NCBI RefSeq assembly: GCF_041381155.1
Contig: NC_091141.1
Location: forward strand, 23,766,828 to 23,830,827
DNA: 64,000 nt
Source: Argopecten irradians
Lineage: Eukaryota > Mollusca > Bivalvia > Pectinida > Pectinidae
Reading direction: 5' to 3'
A program made the translations under genes and the position numbers. Below are positions 36,018 to 47,361 of this stretch, one piece after another (the stretch's first letter is position 1; the number at the start of each line of letters is the position of its first letter). Below the pieces are notes generated by a model. The model made no database searches and was not told where the DNA came from. It saw nothing but the letters and a program-made list of their open reading frames with translations.

Positions 36018-36030
36018 TTAAGGAGGGGTG
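36018..36030 (+). other. Polypurine tract of copy 1
   Basis: TTAAGGAGGGGTG directly precedes the 3' LTR and is the expected plus-strand primer. The identical tract precedes the 3' LTR of copy 2. Confidence 0.8.
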
Positions 36031-36734
36031 TGTTATGTATGACACTAAATACATGTAGTTATGAGATAAGGGAGATAACTCCTATAGTTTTTTTATCAAT
36101 ACATCCTATGAAGGTCATATCATTGATTTAGGTTATAGAACTTTCTAGAATATAATCATGTATAAACAAATATGTTTGTAAACATGTTGATTTTAAGTAG
36201 AGATCTAGAATGATCTATTTCCAGAAAGTTATGTGTGTTTACTTGTTTACTGTTTTTAGTTAGATATTTCTAGAAGTAGAAGGTTCTCCAATATTCTTGA
36301 ATTACGGTTTAGCTATATATACTCCAGCTGTCCAAGGCTAATCAGAACTGTAATGAGACCTGTAATAAGACATATCAAGAATTGTACAGCGCCATATAAG
36401 ATTCTATTGGGAGAGCTATTGTGACTTTATCTGTGGATTATTACAACACTTTGTGTGGATTTATTCATATTGCCTGGAACTTTACAAATCATCGGTGGAC
36501 ATTCAATTTCCTTGTGGATTTGTGATTATTGTTAATTTGAAACCTGGAAGGACCAAGGATTATACCAGGACATTCGCATACAGATAAGTAACACTTTAAA
36601 TCATCGTACTACTCTTGTACCACCACCAATTACTTTAGATATTGTAAACCATCTCTGTATAATATTGTATATATAATTAAATTGTGTTGTTTTGAATTTA
36701 GCTGCTGGTTTCTCCTTTCTGTTATTCGTTAATG
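36031..36734 (+). repeat. 3' LTR of copy 1
   Basis: Starts TGTTATGTATGACAC directly after the polypurine tract and runs in step with the 5' LTR to CGTTAATG. The exact outer edge is uncertain by a few bases. Confidence 0.88.
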
Positions 36735-38480
36735 ATACTCAATTTATATAAACAATTCCATCTGTTCGAGTTTTTGCATTTTATTAAATGTGTGAAAACA
36801 TGTATATAGATACAATAGGTAAATGGAAACGCTAAAATTAACAAATTATTGTACTAAAACACCAAAAGTTTCCAAAGTCAAACTATCGTTATTTACGGTA
36901 TCACTCTTTTACATGGCTATGTTGAACTCATCACATAACATTTTTTTCCGACAGGACTGTAGATACATTTGTTCATAACAAAATCCGCCTACAAATGCCT
37001 CATTGGAAGAAACGCTTTGTTGATTTATTAATTGTATCATTGGCATTTTTCAGAAGTTAGATAGGGTATTTAATGGAGAAATCATTATTTTCAGTCTATT
37101 GTCATTAGTGGTGCTTATTAATAAATCGGATTTCCCCCAATCAATATACCTTTTACAAATATTCGTTTTGCGTTTGAATCAGCAGGTTTAATTAAAATTC
37201 ATGGCACAATTGAATGAAAATAAATTTCAGATTGAATCCATTATAGAACCAATAATTATTTATCGTGATTTGAGCTCTGTTTTTCTGTTTTTGCGGCATG
37301 ATATAAAAATAAAAACTACTTTTTTTTAATAAAAATTTGACAGTAAGTTCATCTTATCGTATATATCTTTCTTGTTGTATATTATAACAATAAACAAATA
37401 CCAATTCGGTCGATTTTAATTCAGTTTAAGCGTGGAATTTAATTGATAAAATCTACATAGCGCGAAAAAACAACAAAGAAACCCAACAAATTAACAAACA
37501 ATAAGACGTATGTAATAAGCGCCCATCCGCAAAACCAACACCGGAACAGCGAGCACAAGTTCCTGTCACCTCTTACAACTAGGACCATGTACCCGTTTTC
37601 CCATGTAATCAATGCTGTATCACACTGATGCAAACTTGTAATTTACAAAAATTACCACACTGAGTCATAATTCTTTTAAAATTAGTGTTTTCTCTTAGTG
37701 GTGTTTGTTTTGGTTTTGTTTGATTAGTTTTTCGTCCTGATATCAGTCAGCATAAAAAAAAAACCTGGAGGGTTAAGGAGGCAGAAGAAAGCAAAAATAT
37801 CCGGAGGAAACCAACGAACGGCGGTCTTAAGTTCGAAGTTCGAACATTCGCTTCTGATGAATATAATGAGTAGAGGTTAGAAAATAGTACATGAGTCAGA
37901 ATGACAGGACATTTTAGAAAAAAATTCGTATGTACGTTTTTGTCCTAATATAATATTGTTTAAAATGCCCAGCTTTCATTCTTCAAATTTCTAATAGTTG
38001 CCGTGAACTATTTTGCCACCGAAATCATTATGCGAATTAATGAGTGTATTATTGATAGTTGTACTTCTGTTGAGAATATGGTTGCTCAAAAGATTTATAC
38101 CACTTATCGTATCTCTGGTTTATAAATAGTTAGATTTATCGGGTTTGAGGGAGATCTGAGTACTAGCGGTCTGATATTGTGCGCTTGGACCATCCTTGGT
38201 TAATTTGTCTTTACAGAGTATATAGTTAACCCCTACGACTGATCTCCTGTCTTATTATAGATCACTTGCCCTAGGGGCCTCTATATACATGAGGGGTTCA
38301 TAAAATATAACGCGCCTCGATAGGTATCAGACGATTAGAAGTCTGATGGATCGCGCGAGGGAGTAATCAGCGGTAGGCTGGAGACTCAAATGAACACTCG
38401 ATTTTGTGGCGGGAATCCTGGACGGTTCGTGAATTAGACCGGTGCTATGTTTTCCAAAGCAATAGTCACCAGAAGACATA
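36735..38480. other. Spacer after LTR copy 1, no exon recognised
   Basis: AT-rich. I looked here for the missing last UQCRB exon and found no candidate with the expected PYLxEVxxER-type residues. The minus-strand open frame at 37439-37633 has no supporting signals. Confidence 0.4.
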
Positions 38481-38481
38481 C

Positions 38482-38559
38482 TATATAAATAATAGACTGA
38501 CCATGATAAGACTTACACTTAGTACGGAGAGTCGAACCAACCGTCCATAACACATCGAG
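38482..38559 (+). promoter_or_regulatory. TATA box and leader exon of the small secreted-protein gene (candidate)
   Basis: TATATAAAT at 38482-38490 is followed about 30 bp later by a possible start of transcription, and then by a leader ending in CATCGAG|GTTAGT, a usable donor. The next acceptor (ACATTTCAG, 39384) opens directly onto ATGATG. The chain is coherent but rests on splice signals only. Confidence 0.35.
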
Positions 38560-39384
38560 GTTAGTTATCTGGAACTTTCTTTGTTTATTTAATTATTATA
38601 AATTCACATTGTGAACAAAAGCTTCTTAAACAATTACTTTTTAGCATATACATAAAATGTGAATAAGTCATTATGTGATTTAATGCTGACTACTACAATT
38701 ACATGTATTGAAACATTGATTCTGTTATGAAAAGCTATCTACTCAAGAACTTAAAAACATGTTCATTTTTAAATTATAATTTATTTTCCTAAATATTTTT
38801 CTTTGTAATAAGAATATAAGAATATAAAAGACACCAGAACATCTTTGCGCGCCTGCACCATTTGGTACACAATTTTTTTTTTAAAATTTCAGTTCTATTA
38901 AGCTGTGTTAAACGTATATCGAAAAAGCTTTCGAGTCATTTAAGGGACTTTTGTGTCAGGTTTTGAATGGATCACTCTGAACAGGCTCTCGTCCTCGAAA
39001 CATGCATATAGAGTCTTACACATGAATTAGTATACTGGAAAACTACCCATACAGTCGACGGAAAATATCGAAATAGCCGCAAATCAATTACCGATTGGAA
39101 TAATTGTCAGCAAATAAAATTCTGCGGATTGTGTGTTTGGGACATGATTAATATCTGCAGGTTGGGAGTAAGATATCCATGGGCCGGCCCGAGAGAGAGT
39201 GTAGTTACGGTGTCCCGACATATTTATTTCAAAGTCGTAATCCTCCAGATTTTGAGTTCAAAATACAATTTCACTTCTATGTTTTCGGCTTGAAATTTGA
39301 ATACAATTTCATTCTATGTTTTCGGCTTGCAATTTGACAAATTTTACTTGCCTTTTTACTGTCATCATCTCGGTCACATTTCAG

Positions 39385-39474
39385 ATGATGCTTTTTCCTG
39401 CCCAGTTGGCGTCCCTTGTGGTGTTCGCGAGTGCTGCCCCTTCGACCATCGCTCCAGAAGACCACTTTCTTCAG
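39385..39474 (+). CDS. Small secreted protein, signal-peptide exon (candidate)
   Basis: Immediately after CACATTTCAG the exon reads MMLFPAQLASLVVFASAAP followed by STIAPEDHFLQ. This is a clear signal peptide with a likely cut after SAA or AAP. The proposed donor CAG|GTCC is weak but leaves phase 0, which fits the next exon at 41406. Without splicing, the frame runs on to a stop at 39541-39543 (52 residues). Joined to the exons at 41406-42811 it would give a 135-residue secreted protein of unknown function. A similar exon, again starting ATGATG right after an acceptor, lies at 58254. Confidence 0.45.
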
Positions 39475-39543
39475 GTCCTACAGACCCTACATCACAGCCA
39501 TACATTCCCCCAGTTACCCGAGATGGAAAAGATCCATAGTTAA

Positions 39544-41405
39544 TTGAACTGATTAGCAGCCGCTGAAAACAGAACACTGTCACCCACTACGTAGATTGGT
39601 CTTGATAGAATCGAGTTTCGGTCGACGTGGTACTGTGATTAGACGGAATTATTTTATATTCAGTTTCGCGGACTGCCGTGATGTTTTGTCGTATTATAGA
39701 CCATGACATTTGCTTCTCATGGGTTTTTTTAAAGTCGGGCAAAGAAAACCACAGTTAATGCGTATCACATTTTGCGGTCTCAATCTGGTCAAGTTCTGCT
39801 TGTCCTCATTTTGACCAATTTTAGTAATTTGACGCGAGGCGTGCGATTTACGTGGTAGTTGCCGGGAGACATAATAGACCATACATTTAAGCTTCTACGC
39901 AGACAGATGTTGACGCGAGAGTTAAACAGAAGCTGTTGGAATTTAAATTTCTCTGTTTGCGTTCAAAATAGCGTAATCGCAATGGCGTATGGGAATACTT
40001 CTAGTTCACGCTTAAATTTTGAATACTTTACATTTTACCTTTTCACAGATGACAGAATTGCGTTTTGACAATATTCAGTTGACAGTACGAAACTTTACAA
40101 TGAAATGTAAAAGTTTCCTCGTCATTAGTTGACGGATTTTATAATAACAAGAAAGAGCTGTTATTAGACCCAATTTAATTATTATTTGTAATCACACTAT
40201 GTTTTCAAGCATTGTAACGATAATAAACAATAAAATGTATCGCTGATTGCGGTTTCTAGTACAACCGGAGGGGGTGGGGCTTCTGGAATGTTCAGGGAAT
40301 TCCATAGTTACGCCATTATGCGCGTACAGAACATTAGATTGCAGAACAAGTCTTGGAGCATCTAAGCGAACAATTCAGGTTTCTAGAATTAGACATCGGA
40401 TATATATCGCATCCGTAGACCGATACATCCATGACAAAAATTCAGCAGCTCAAAGGAATGCTATATCAGAGTAACTTGTTTTCAGTTGAAAATAAAATAT
40501 GGCGACTCGTTCCATTTCGGAACTCATCACTATTCTGACGACAAACCGATAGTCATTCTGCCTCGGTTATCTCCATTTTCTTCGCAAATGGACATTATTG
40601 AAATATAATCAAAATCAAATTGTAAAAAAAAAAAAAAAAAAAAAAAAGCCAATCAGGAGCAAGCAAAACACACCGCAATATAATATAATTAGATATATTG
40701 TATAGCATGTATTCACAAAACATGTAGATGTTTTGTATTGAAGAATCTTCAGAAAGATAAAGAAATATATATGAATTAATTAACTATTACCGTTACAAAT
40801 AGGTCTGCTAAAGTCATTGCGAAAATAATGAAAAACAAAGAAACCACTGGAAATACTAAATATGCTATTCCATTACAGATGTGAATTAAATCAACAAACA
40901 GGAGGCTCACCTGCTTGAAAAATATCTCATTGTGGTATTTACATATATATATTTTTTTTATTAACAAAATATTTCAGACATAAAAATATCTGCGTGTCAA
41001 ATAAATAGAGGATGTTCCTTGTTTCTTGATGAATACCAGTTATATTTTATTGAGCGAGATCGAGACGTTGAAATTTTTCATTAGTGCAAGGAAATAAGGA
41101 ATTCGTGATATTTGTTTCCCGTGTTAGTCAGATCATATGATAATTCAATTAGACTCAAAATGTTCAGTCTTCATACCACATCCATCGCTATGTAGAACTA
41201 AATGTATTCATTCGCCTTTCAATTACTCGTTAGAGAGTTTCATTACAAAGCATGGCCGGTATGACAGGAATGTTGGAACAAGTTGTTCGCTATCTTTTTA
41301 TAGTAAATGATTAAAATGTGGTCTTCTTAGAGTTTTACACGTTGTATGTGATCGTTGTTTAAAGAGCAACGGAAATCTGTATGTAATGTCATTATCTTTT
41401 AATAG
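39544..41405. other. Intron of the secreted-protein gene (candidate)
   Basis: Contains a run of 24 A at about 40623-40646 and AT-rich sequence. No further exon recognised. Several plus-strand open frames (for example 40247-40474) lack protein-like composition or splice support. Confidence 0.4.
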
Positions 41406-41441
41406 GAACTCGGGCAGGAAGAAACAACAACTATGCCAGCG
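41406..41441 (+). CDS. Small secreted protein, 12-codon exon
   Basis: CTTTTAATAG|GAACTCGG..CCAGCG|GTAGGG encodes ELGQEETTTMPA in phase 0-0 and joins VGRRSLQNII in the next exon. An internal ATG (MPA) could serve as an alternative start if the signal-peptide exon is not used. Confidence 0.5.
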
Positions 41442-41672
41442 GTAGGGTCTTTCCTTCTTTTGAATTATGAGATCGTAGATTAGGAGAGCATCGATTAGGT
41501 TTAAAAATAAAACAATAATAAATTGTCTTTATACTTTTGGTAACACAGATTGTATCATTTTACATTAACGATTACAACAAATACGTGCAAATTGCATTAG
41601 AAAAATAATGAAATTGACCCAAACAAACCATTTTATTCAACAAACCAAAACAATATTCCATTGCATCAACAG

Positions 41673-41850
41673 GTCGGCCGACGAAGCCTCCAAAACATCA
41701 TCAATACTATGACCGGTAACGCTGCGTTTCAGCAGTTATCTTCTGAAGATCAATCTCTGATGTTAAATCTAGCTAAGGCAGCTGAAAATGGGACAGTTAC
41801 AGCTTATATAGAACAAGTCGGATACTCGAAAGTCTTCGCCTTAGTTGAAC
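41673..41850 (+). CDS. Small secreted protein, main exon
   Basis: ATCAACAG|GTCGGC..GAAC|GTAAGT encodes VGRRSLQNIINTMTGNAAFQ, QLSSEDQSLMLNLAKAAENG, TVTAYIEQVGYSKVFALVE. The residues form amphipathic helices with regular hydrophobic spacing, and splice phases agree on both sides. The GRR near the start could be a dibasic processing site. I do not recognise the family. LQNII..AFQQLS resembles LVEFI..AFKLLS in the exon at 58254. Confidence 0.65.
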
Positions 41851-41892
41851 GTAAGTGATTACCTCTCGCTTTGTTTTATTCAGTATTTGTAT

Positions 41893-42053
41893 ATGATAGA
41901 GTTATCTGCCCTTGCGAGTAGGTTTTGATTATGACGTCTTATATTTGCGGACGTAAGTCATCATTTTCGTAGAAAACGATATGAAACGCGCCCACAGAAT
42001 AATGACGTCTCAATGGGTACCTACCCGCAAGGGAGCTAACTCTGTAATATCTA
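41893..42053. mobile_element. Palindromic MITE (GGTAGGTAT..GACGTCA), copy 2
   Basis: GATAGAGTTATCTGCCCTTG, GAGTAGG and GACGTC are mirrored by GACGTC, TACCTACCCGCAAGGGAG and CTAACTCTGTAATATC. Same family as 23792. It lies about 40 bp after the main exon of the secreted-protein gene. Confidence 0.65.
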
Positions 42054-42424
42054 AAGACTGGACTTTTTAAAGTTATTAAGCTTAAGGAATGTTTGCGAAG
42101 CTATATTAAGGGGACAAACGTGTTGATTAGCATAATATGTTTACAATTAATAGTATACATGATTCGTGAATTTGACAGTTTTTTCCATTGATTTCGATTG
42201 GTTCGTTTTTCTATATTTCCGTAAGATTATACAAAATTCTGAAACTTCAGAAACGTAAGATTTTATGAGAACATGTATTCAGTGTCGTGTTTTGACTGAC
42301 GAAAGTAAGATTTTAGGCCGAAATCCATATATAATTACTCAAAAATATGTCTTTTATTCCTTGCAAAAGCATTCTGTAATTTAAAACTTCATACATTAGT
42401 AAAAATTGTTGATGATTTTCCCAG

Positions 42425-42474
42425 ATATTTCGTCACCAGCTGAAACGCATGTCTTCTTACATTACATGTCAACG
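42425..42474 (+). CDS. Small secreted protein, 50-bp exon
   Basis: TTTTCCCAG|AT..ACG|GTAAGT encodes H-ISSPAETHVFLHYMST, continuing the phase-1 end of the main exon and ending in phase 0. Too short for an open-reading-frame search, but both splice sites are strong. Confidence 0.6.
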
Positions 42475-42757
42475 GTAAGTATACCTGTAATTCTATTGTT
42501 ATGTGAACCTTTTATAAATAATCATTAAGGCACAATTATTTTTAAAGTATTTAAAACTTAAACATATTTTTACTCTAAAGATATGCATAACAAAGGTTAT
42601 ATATATTACCAGTAATACGATATAGTTATCTTTCCTTTAAAGTATTTAAACCTTTGACATATATCTACGCCGGAGATATACATACCAAAGGTTAATACCA
42701 GTGTGTCTTTTGTTTATAATATAATGTGTATAAAATGTTCTACGTTTTCCGTTTCAG

Positions 42758-42811
42758 CATATCGCTGCTGAACTGCATCACCACCATCATAATGGACCTG
42801 TTGTAGGATAA
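42758..42811 (+). CDS. Small secreted protein, last exon with five-histidine tail
   Basis: CCGTTTCAG|CATATC encodes HIAAELHHHHHNGPVVG and a stop at 42809-42811. The run of five histidines could bind metal ions, but that is inference. An AATAAA occurs at about 42985. Confidence 0.6.
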   Translation, partial: HIAAELHHHHHNGPVVG

Positions 42812-43184
42812 ATAACTCGGTAGTGTCATTTGGATAAGATAAATTAAAACATGGCAGCATTATACAGTTTTTAGTTTTATTTTTGTTACAACTACATGTA
42901 TTTGGGTTATTTTTTTCGGTATAACAAGTATTGGAATAAGCGTTGTCTTAATTTCATTATACATTTTGTTGATGCACAGGTCAATAAACAGAGGAACAAA
43001 CTTAACATTTATTTTAGAAAATATTTTGATATATACCATGTAATTATGTTATCAATCGCATTCATTGCTGAAAACGCTCAGATACACGTATGAAGGGTTA
43101 ACAAATCAATTTCAGTGAGAAAATAAGGTGTGCTCGTATTATATCAACATGTGTTATAAACATATGTGTGCTTGTCGAACTCGA
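42812..43184. other. 3' flank of the secreted-protein gene
   Basis: AT-rich sequence, probably including the 3' untranslated region (AATAAA near 42985). Nothing else recognised. Confidence 0.4.
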
Positions 43185-43650
43185 ATTCTAAAGAGACTTG
43201 AGCGAGTGTCTTTTAAAAATACGAAAAATAACTAACAGGAGTTTAGATAAGCATGATAAACAATCGTCAAGCATTGCGGAACTTGTTTATATCGTGGTAA
43301 TTGTTTGTTTCTCGTCTACATTAAAAATCCAACCACCATATAATGATTCATTATATCTTTCCGCAATAAATTATAGTACCTAAGTAGAGAACTACAATTC
43401 GGTTGTCTAATGCTTATTGTCAATAAGCAACTACCTGTTATACTGTAAATACAATATAATTTAAAAGAAAAATGAAAAGTAGTCCTATGTAAAAAAAAAC
43501 CAATAGAAATCAAATGATGATAGAGTTGACCAATCAGAGGCGCCGTAGGTGGTTACAAACTGGTGTGTAAAACATAAACGATAACCAACAGCTATGGAAT
43601 TTATGATATTATTTGTCCATTAAGAAACATGCGTAGTTATGGGATAAATG
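43185..43650. repeat. Dispersed repeat, copy B (partner at 13960-14390)
   Basis: Shares with copy A, in order, the AACTCGA start, GAGTGTCTTT, AACTAAC.GGAGTTTAGATAA, ATATCTTTCCGC, CTGTAAATACA, GTGTGTAAAA, CTATGGAATTTAT and GAAACATGC.TAGTTATG. The interior has small insertions relative to copy A. Confidence 0.6.
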
Positions 43651-43973
43651 AGGACTTTTGAAACAGGAAAACCTTTGGTATGCTTTCAATTTTTGGAATG
43701 TTCTATCCCAGCAGGCACAAGTATGTTGATTCAACAGTGAATCAACGTTGAAGTGCGATGTTGAATAAACAGTCAATTTATATTAGATTTTGAAAAGTGG
43801 ATCAACGAACCAAATTTCAACGTTGGATGTTTCAACGTTGATTCAATGTTGAAATATAGTGTTGATTCAACGTTGTTAAATAGCTGGTTATGCATTAATT
43901 AACAAAATCCAACCTTATATCAATTCAATAGTATAAAAAACTAAAACACTTCTTTTTTATTAAATATTTAGTT

Positions 43974-44098
43974 TCACGCAATGACCTCGATGGCCCGCCG
44001 GCCTCCTCCACCTGCTCGTTCGGGAGCATACTTGAGATACTGTGCCATCCATGTCTTGCACAAATGGATTGTGGTCTGGTGGTGTTCAATGATCACTT
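43974..44098 (-). CDS. Terminal exon of a minus-strand gene inside the CAACGTTGA element
   Basis: On the minus strand, ATTTTCCAG opens an exon encoding VIIEHHQTTIHLCKTWMAQY then LKYAPERAGGGGRRAIEVIA and a TGA. The composition (charged, with Trp, Cys and a Gly-Arg cluster) is protein-like and more GC-rich than its surroundings. It is probably the C-terminus of the element's own protein. No family recognised. Confidence 0.4.
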
Positions 44099-44785
44099 CT
44101 GGAAAATATAATCATTACAAAAGCCTTATCAAGTAGTCGATATAGAAGAAACATGCACATATAATTTGCAATTACGAAAGATAACATAGAAATAAAAAAT
44201 CTATGACTTTTGGTTACTATTTGGAAAGATATCTCGTTGCTTCATTTTATTTATTGTTAATATCAGCATCTTCTCAGGCACAGTTAGTCAGTAGCATACT
44301 AGCATATGCGTGCCAACAGTATAATTTGGTCAAAACTTTTCTTTTTTATAATATATATACATTAAATCTAATTTATTTAAACGTTTCAGTACAAGTTGGA
44401 CAACTATATAAAGATAGTAAAATAACATTTAATGTATATGTGTAATTTTAATTATATGTTTTGACTTTTGGAAAGATGAAACGTTTGACTTTATCAATAA
44501 AAATATTGCCTTTATTATGTATGCATATTTATGTAAACAAGCTTTGTTTCACATTTAGGTGTTTGGGGTACTCGGACATGCCGTTTAGTATGGCGGTTTA
44601 CAGATATTAGTTACTATTCATTCAGTTCAATACCATGCAATCAATTCATAATTATTATTACAACTCAGTTGAAATAACTAGAATTAATGTCAGAGGGAAT
44701 TTGTTTTTTGAATTAATATACCGAAGAGAAAACTTGGTTTTACACAATTGATCAGTGGTAACCCATAACTAATCCAATAATCAGG

Positions 44786-45420
44786 TCGGGAAGAAGTCCG
44801 CACTCCACGAGCACTATTATAGTGGAATACCAATACCATCTTAATACCAAATACTTTGCAAAAAAGCGAGAGTTGTGTATGCTATCTATACATGGTCAGT
44901 GTTAAAATAAAAAAACTCAACCGTGTATTTTTCTGTAAAACCATCGTTTTTCTAGCAGAAAATTGCAATTGTTTCTTCATTTCCTTTAATTATTTATCAT
45001 TTTACTAATCCATCTGAAGGTCACAATAAGTTGTACATGTTCTCCCATTTTTTGGTCATTCAAGTTATAGTCGCTTCAACCGAAAGGGAATTCACACGTT
45101 TTTTTTATTATTTTGACAGGTGGCCGAAAATGATTTGAGTTACTCCCCTTTGTTATTAGTACCAGTATGTCGATAATTACAGGAAATTGTACAGACGAGT
45201 TTTTAATTGCGACATCGTTTTCGTAACAACTAAGATCATGGATCATATTCTAACATAATGTAACACTCGCTTTTTTGTTTGAATTACCCTTTTTTGACAG
45301 ATTTGTTTTGTTACTGTTTACAGGTTTATATTATATATATTATATATATATATTATGCTATATTTAGCTACTGTATTATTGCAATTACACTATAATAGTG
45401 GAATAAGGACTTCTCCCCGA
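44786..45420. mobile_element. Nested TIR element, 635 bp
   Basis: TCGGGAAGAAGTCCGCACTC at the left and GGACTTCTCCCCGA at the right are inverse. An inner palindrome CACTATTATAGTG / CACTATAATAGTG also occurs at both ends. The interior is AT-rich and non-coding, with (TA)n near 45330. It sits within the CAACGTTGA element. Confidence 0.6.
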
Positions 45421-45616
45421 TTTGATAATATTAGATGTTCTCAATTTAGAACATTCTGAGACATGACGTTATGATCAAAAGTGTCTCGTCGTGTCGTACC
45501 TCTAACATTTTTGGAGTAAGAATAAGCCATAACATGCCCCCCTTTTCACTTGGGTCATACATCCGTTGTAAAGAAAGAGAAACGCTTGTGCAAGGCAAAT
45601 TAAACATATAACTTAC

Positions 45617-45780
45617 CTTGAAATACTTCTTTGTGTTCGTTGCTCAAAAATGGAAGATAAGTCTGCGTGAAGATTTACAATTATGAAGTTCAATCGATGA
45701 TGTAATGACCGCTGGTCAGTCGTACGTGAAGAAAGAACCGGAAGTAGAAAATACGGCGCAAAGTCGTTATACCCTAGCGG
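45617..45780 (-). other. Possible first exon of the CAACGTTGA element's gene
   Basis: On the minus strand a CpG-containing stretch with CTTCCGGTTCTTTC leads into a segment ending TATTTCAAG|GTAAGT, a strong donor. It may be a promoter with a 5' untranslated exon. A plus-strand open frame (MTAGQSYVKKEPEVE..) overlaps and is less convincing. Confidence 0.25.
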
Positions 45781-46187
45781 CCAACAAGGGAGGTTATACT
45801 GAATATTATTGTGAAAACTTCGATTTTTTTTATTTCCGATTTAACAGTTTCGTTCTATTTAAAAAAAATGCGCAATGTTCACACTTCAGTACTGTAATCA
45901 TTTAATATTGTAACAAAATATGATACATCTACCAAACTATGCTTTATCTGAAGTAATCATGCTTATGTTGAAAACTGGTAATTGAGTCAACCTTTTCTCA
46001 ACATTAACGTTTTCAATATCGGAAAGGTTGAACAAATCAACATTGTTTCAATGCTAGATTTCAACAAATCTTAAACGCAGAAATTCTAACATTGTTTAAT
46101 CGTTGAATCAACATTTATCGACGTCGTGACCTAATATCAACCAGATCTAAACGTTGAATAAATGTTGAGTGCCTGCGCTGGGATGGA

Positions 46188-46524
46188 AACACTAAGATAA
46201 CAGCAACCTTCAAAAGTCGTGCACGAGCATGGCTTCTTGGGACCGTATACCGCTAGTAACGTACATAAGATGTGCTATTTGACGCGGAGACCCAGTTTCC
46301 GACCTGAAGCTCAGGGCTCATTCCCCTAATTAGTATTATGCTTCAAATGAATTGTGTATCTGTCTATTTTTTACTTTTTACTACTCATACATCGAAATCA
46401 AACAGTAACTAAATGTGAGCGAAAATGAAGAATTACAATCAGTATAATAAACTATAATCGACAGTAGAAACGTCTCGGATGATTAATAAAGATATTTGCT
46501 TATGTGCTTTTAATATTTACTTGT
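46188..46524. other. Short spacer before LTR copy 2
   Basis: AT-rich. No exon or repeat supported. Confidence 0.4.
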
Positions 46525-47232
46525 TGTTATGTATGACACTAAATACATGTAGTTATGAGATAAGGGAGATAACTCCTATAGTTTTTTTTATCAATACATC
46601 CTTTGAAGATCATATCATTGATTTAGGTTATAGAATTTTCTAGAATATAATCATATTATAAACAAATATGTTTGTAAACATGTTGATTTTAAGTAGAGAT
46701 CTAGAATGATCTATTTCCAGAAAGTTATGTGTGTTTATTTGTTTACTGCTTTTAGTTAGATATTTCTAGAAGTAGAAGGTTCTCCAATATTCTTGAATTA
46801 GGGTTTAGCTATATATACTCCAGCTGTCCAAGGCTAATCAGAACTGTAATGAGACCTGTAATGAGACATATCAAGAATTGTACAGTGCCATATTAGATTC
46901 TATTGGGAGAGCTATTGTGACTTTATCTGTGGATTATTACAACACTGTGTGTGGATTTATTCATATTGCCTGGAACTTTACAAATCATCTGTGGACATTC
47001 AATTTCCTTGTGGATTTGTGATTATTGTTAATTTGAAACCTGGAAGGATCAAGGATTATACCAGGACATTCGCATACAGATAAGTAACACTTTAAATCAT
47101 CGTACTAGTCTTGTACCACCACCAATTACTCTAGATATTGTAAACCATCTCTGTATAATATTGTATATATAATTAAATTGTGTTTTGAATTTAGCTGCTG
47201 GTTTCTCCTTTCTGTTATTCGTTAATGTAACA
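46525..47232 (+). repeat. 5' LTR of copy 2 (708 bp)
   Basis: TGTTATGTATGACAC to CGTTAATGTAACA, aligned throughout with the other three LTRs. A tRNA-Pro-type primer site follows at about 47238-47257. Confidence 0.9.
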
Positions 47233-47361
47233 GAAATTGGGGGCTCGTGTCCGGGATCGATATTCAATTTGTGAAATCTAACTTTGAAAAATTAATTAAG
47301 AAATTTTCAAAATTTGTGTACAAACTTTGAGTTTACATTTGAAACCAACAGCTAGATAAAT

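Larger units (their letters stand above)
30341..36734 (+). mobile_element. Gmr1-like Ty3/gypsy LTR retrotransposon, copy 1 (broken, young)
   Basis: Full-length layout: 5' LTR, tRNA-Pro-type primer site, gag-pol region, polypurine tract, 3' LTR. The protein order is gag with a zinc knuckle, protease, integrase, reverse transcriptase, RNase H. Integrase before reverse transcriptase in a gypsy-type element is the mark of the Gmr1-like group. No envelope gene is seen. The coding region is broken in about three places. The two LTRs differ at about four positions in 704 bp, so the insertion is recent. The outer 3' edge is uncertain by a few bases and no clean target-site duplication is visible. Confidence 0.9.
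43701..46187 (-). mobile_element. TIR DNA transposon derivative with CAACGTTGA subterminal motifs
   Basis: The left end TTCTATCCCAGCAGGCAC and the right end (inverse) TTCCATCCCAGCGCAGGCAC form the TIR. Both subterminal zones are packed with CAACGTTGA, TTGATTCAAC and TTCAACGTTG words. The 2.5-kb length, two exon-like pieces on the minus strand and the nested element at 44786 suggest a deletion derivative of a larger transposon. The superfamily is unassigned and the target duplication is unclear. Confidence 0.65.

Noticed and set aside
35966-36030. Possible envelope gene after RNase H
   Set aside because: Only about 65 bp separate RNase H from the 3' LTR in both copies, so no envelope gene is present.
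41041-41083. YFIERDRDVEIFH as the missing last UQCRB exon
   Set aside because: The residues do not match the family tail, and no acceptor or phase fits.
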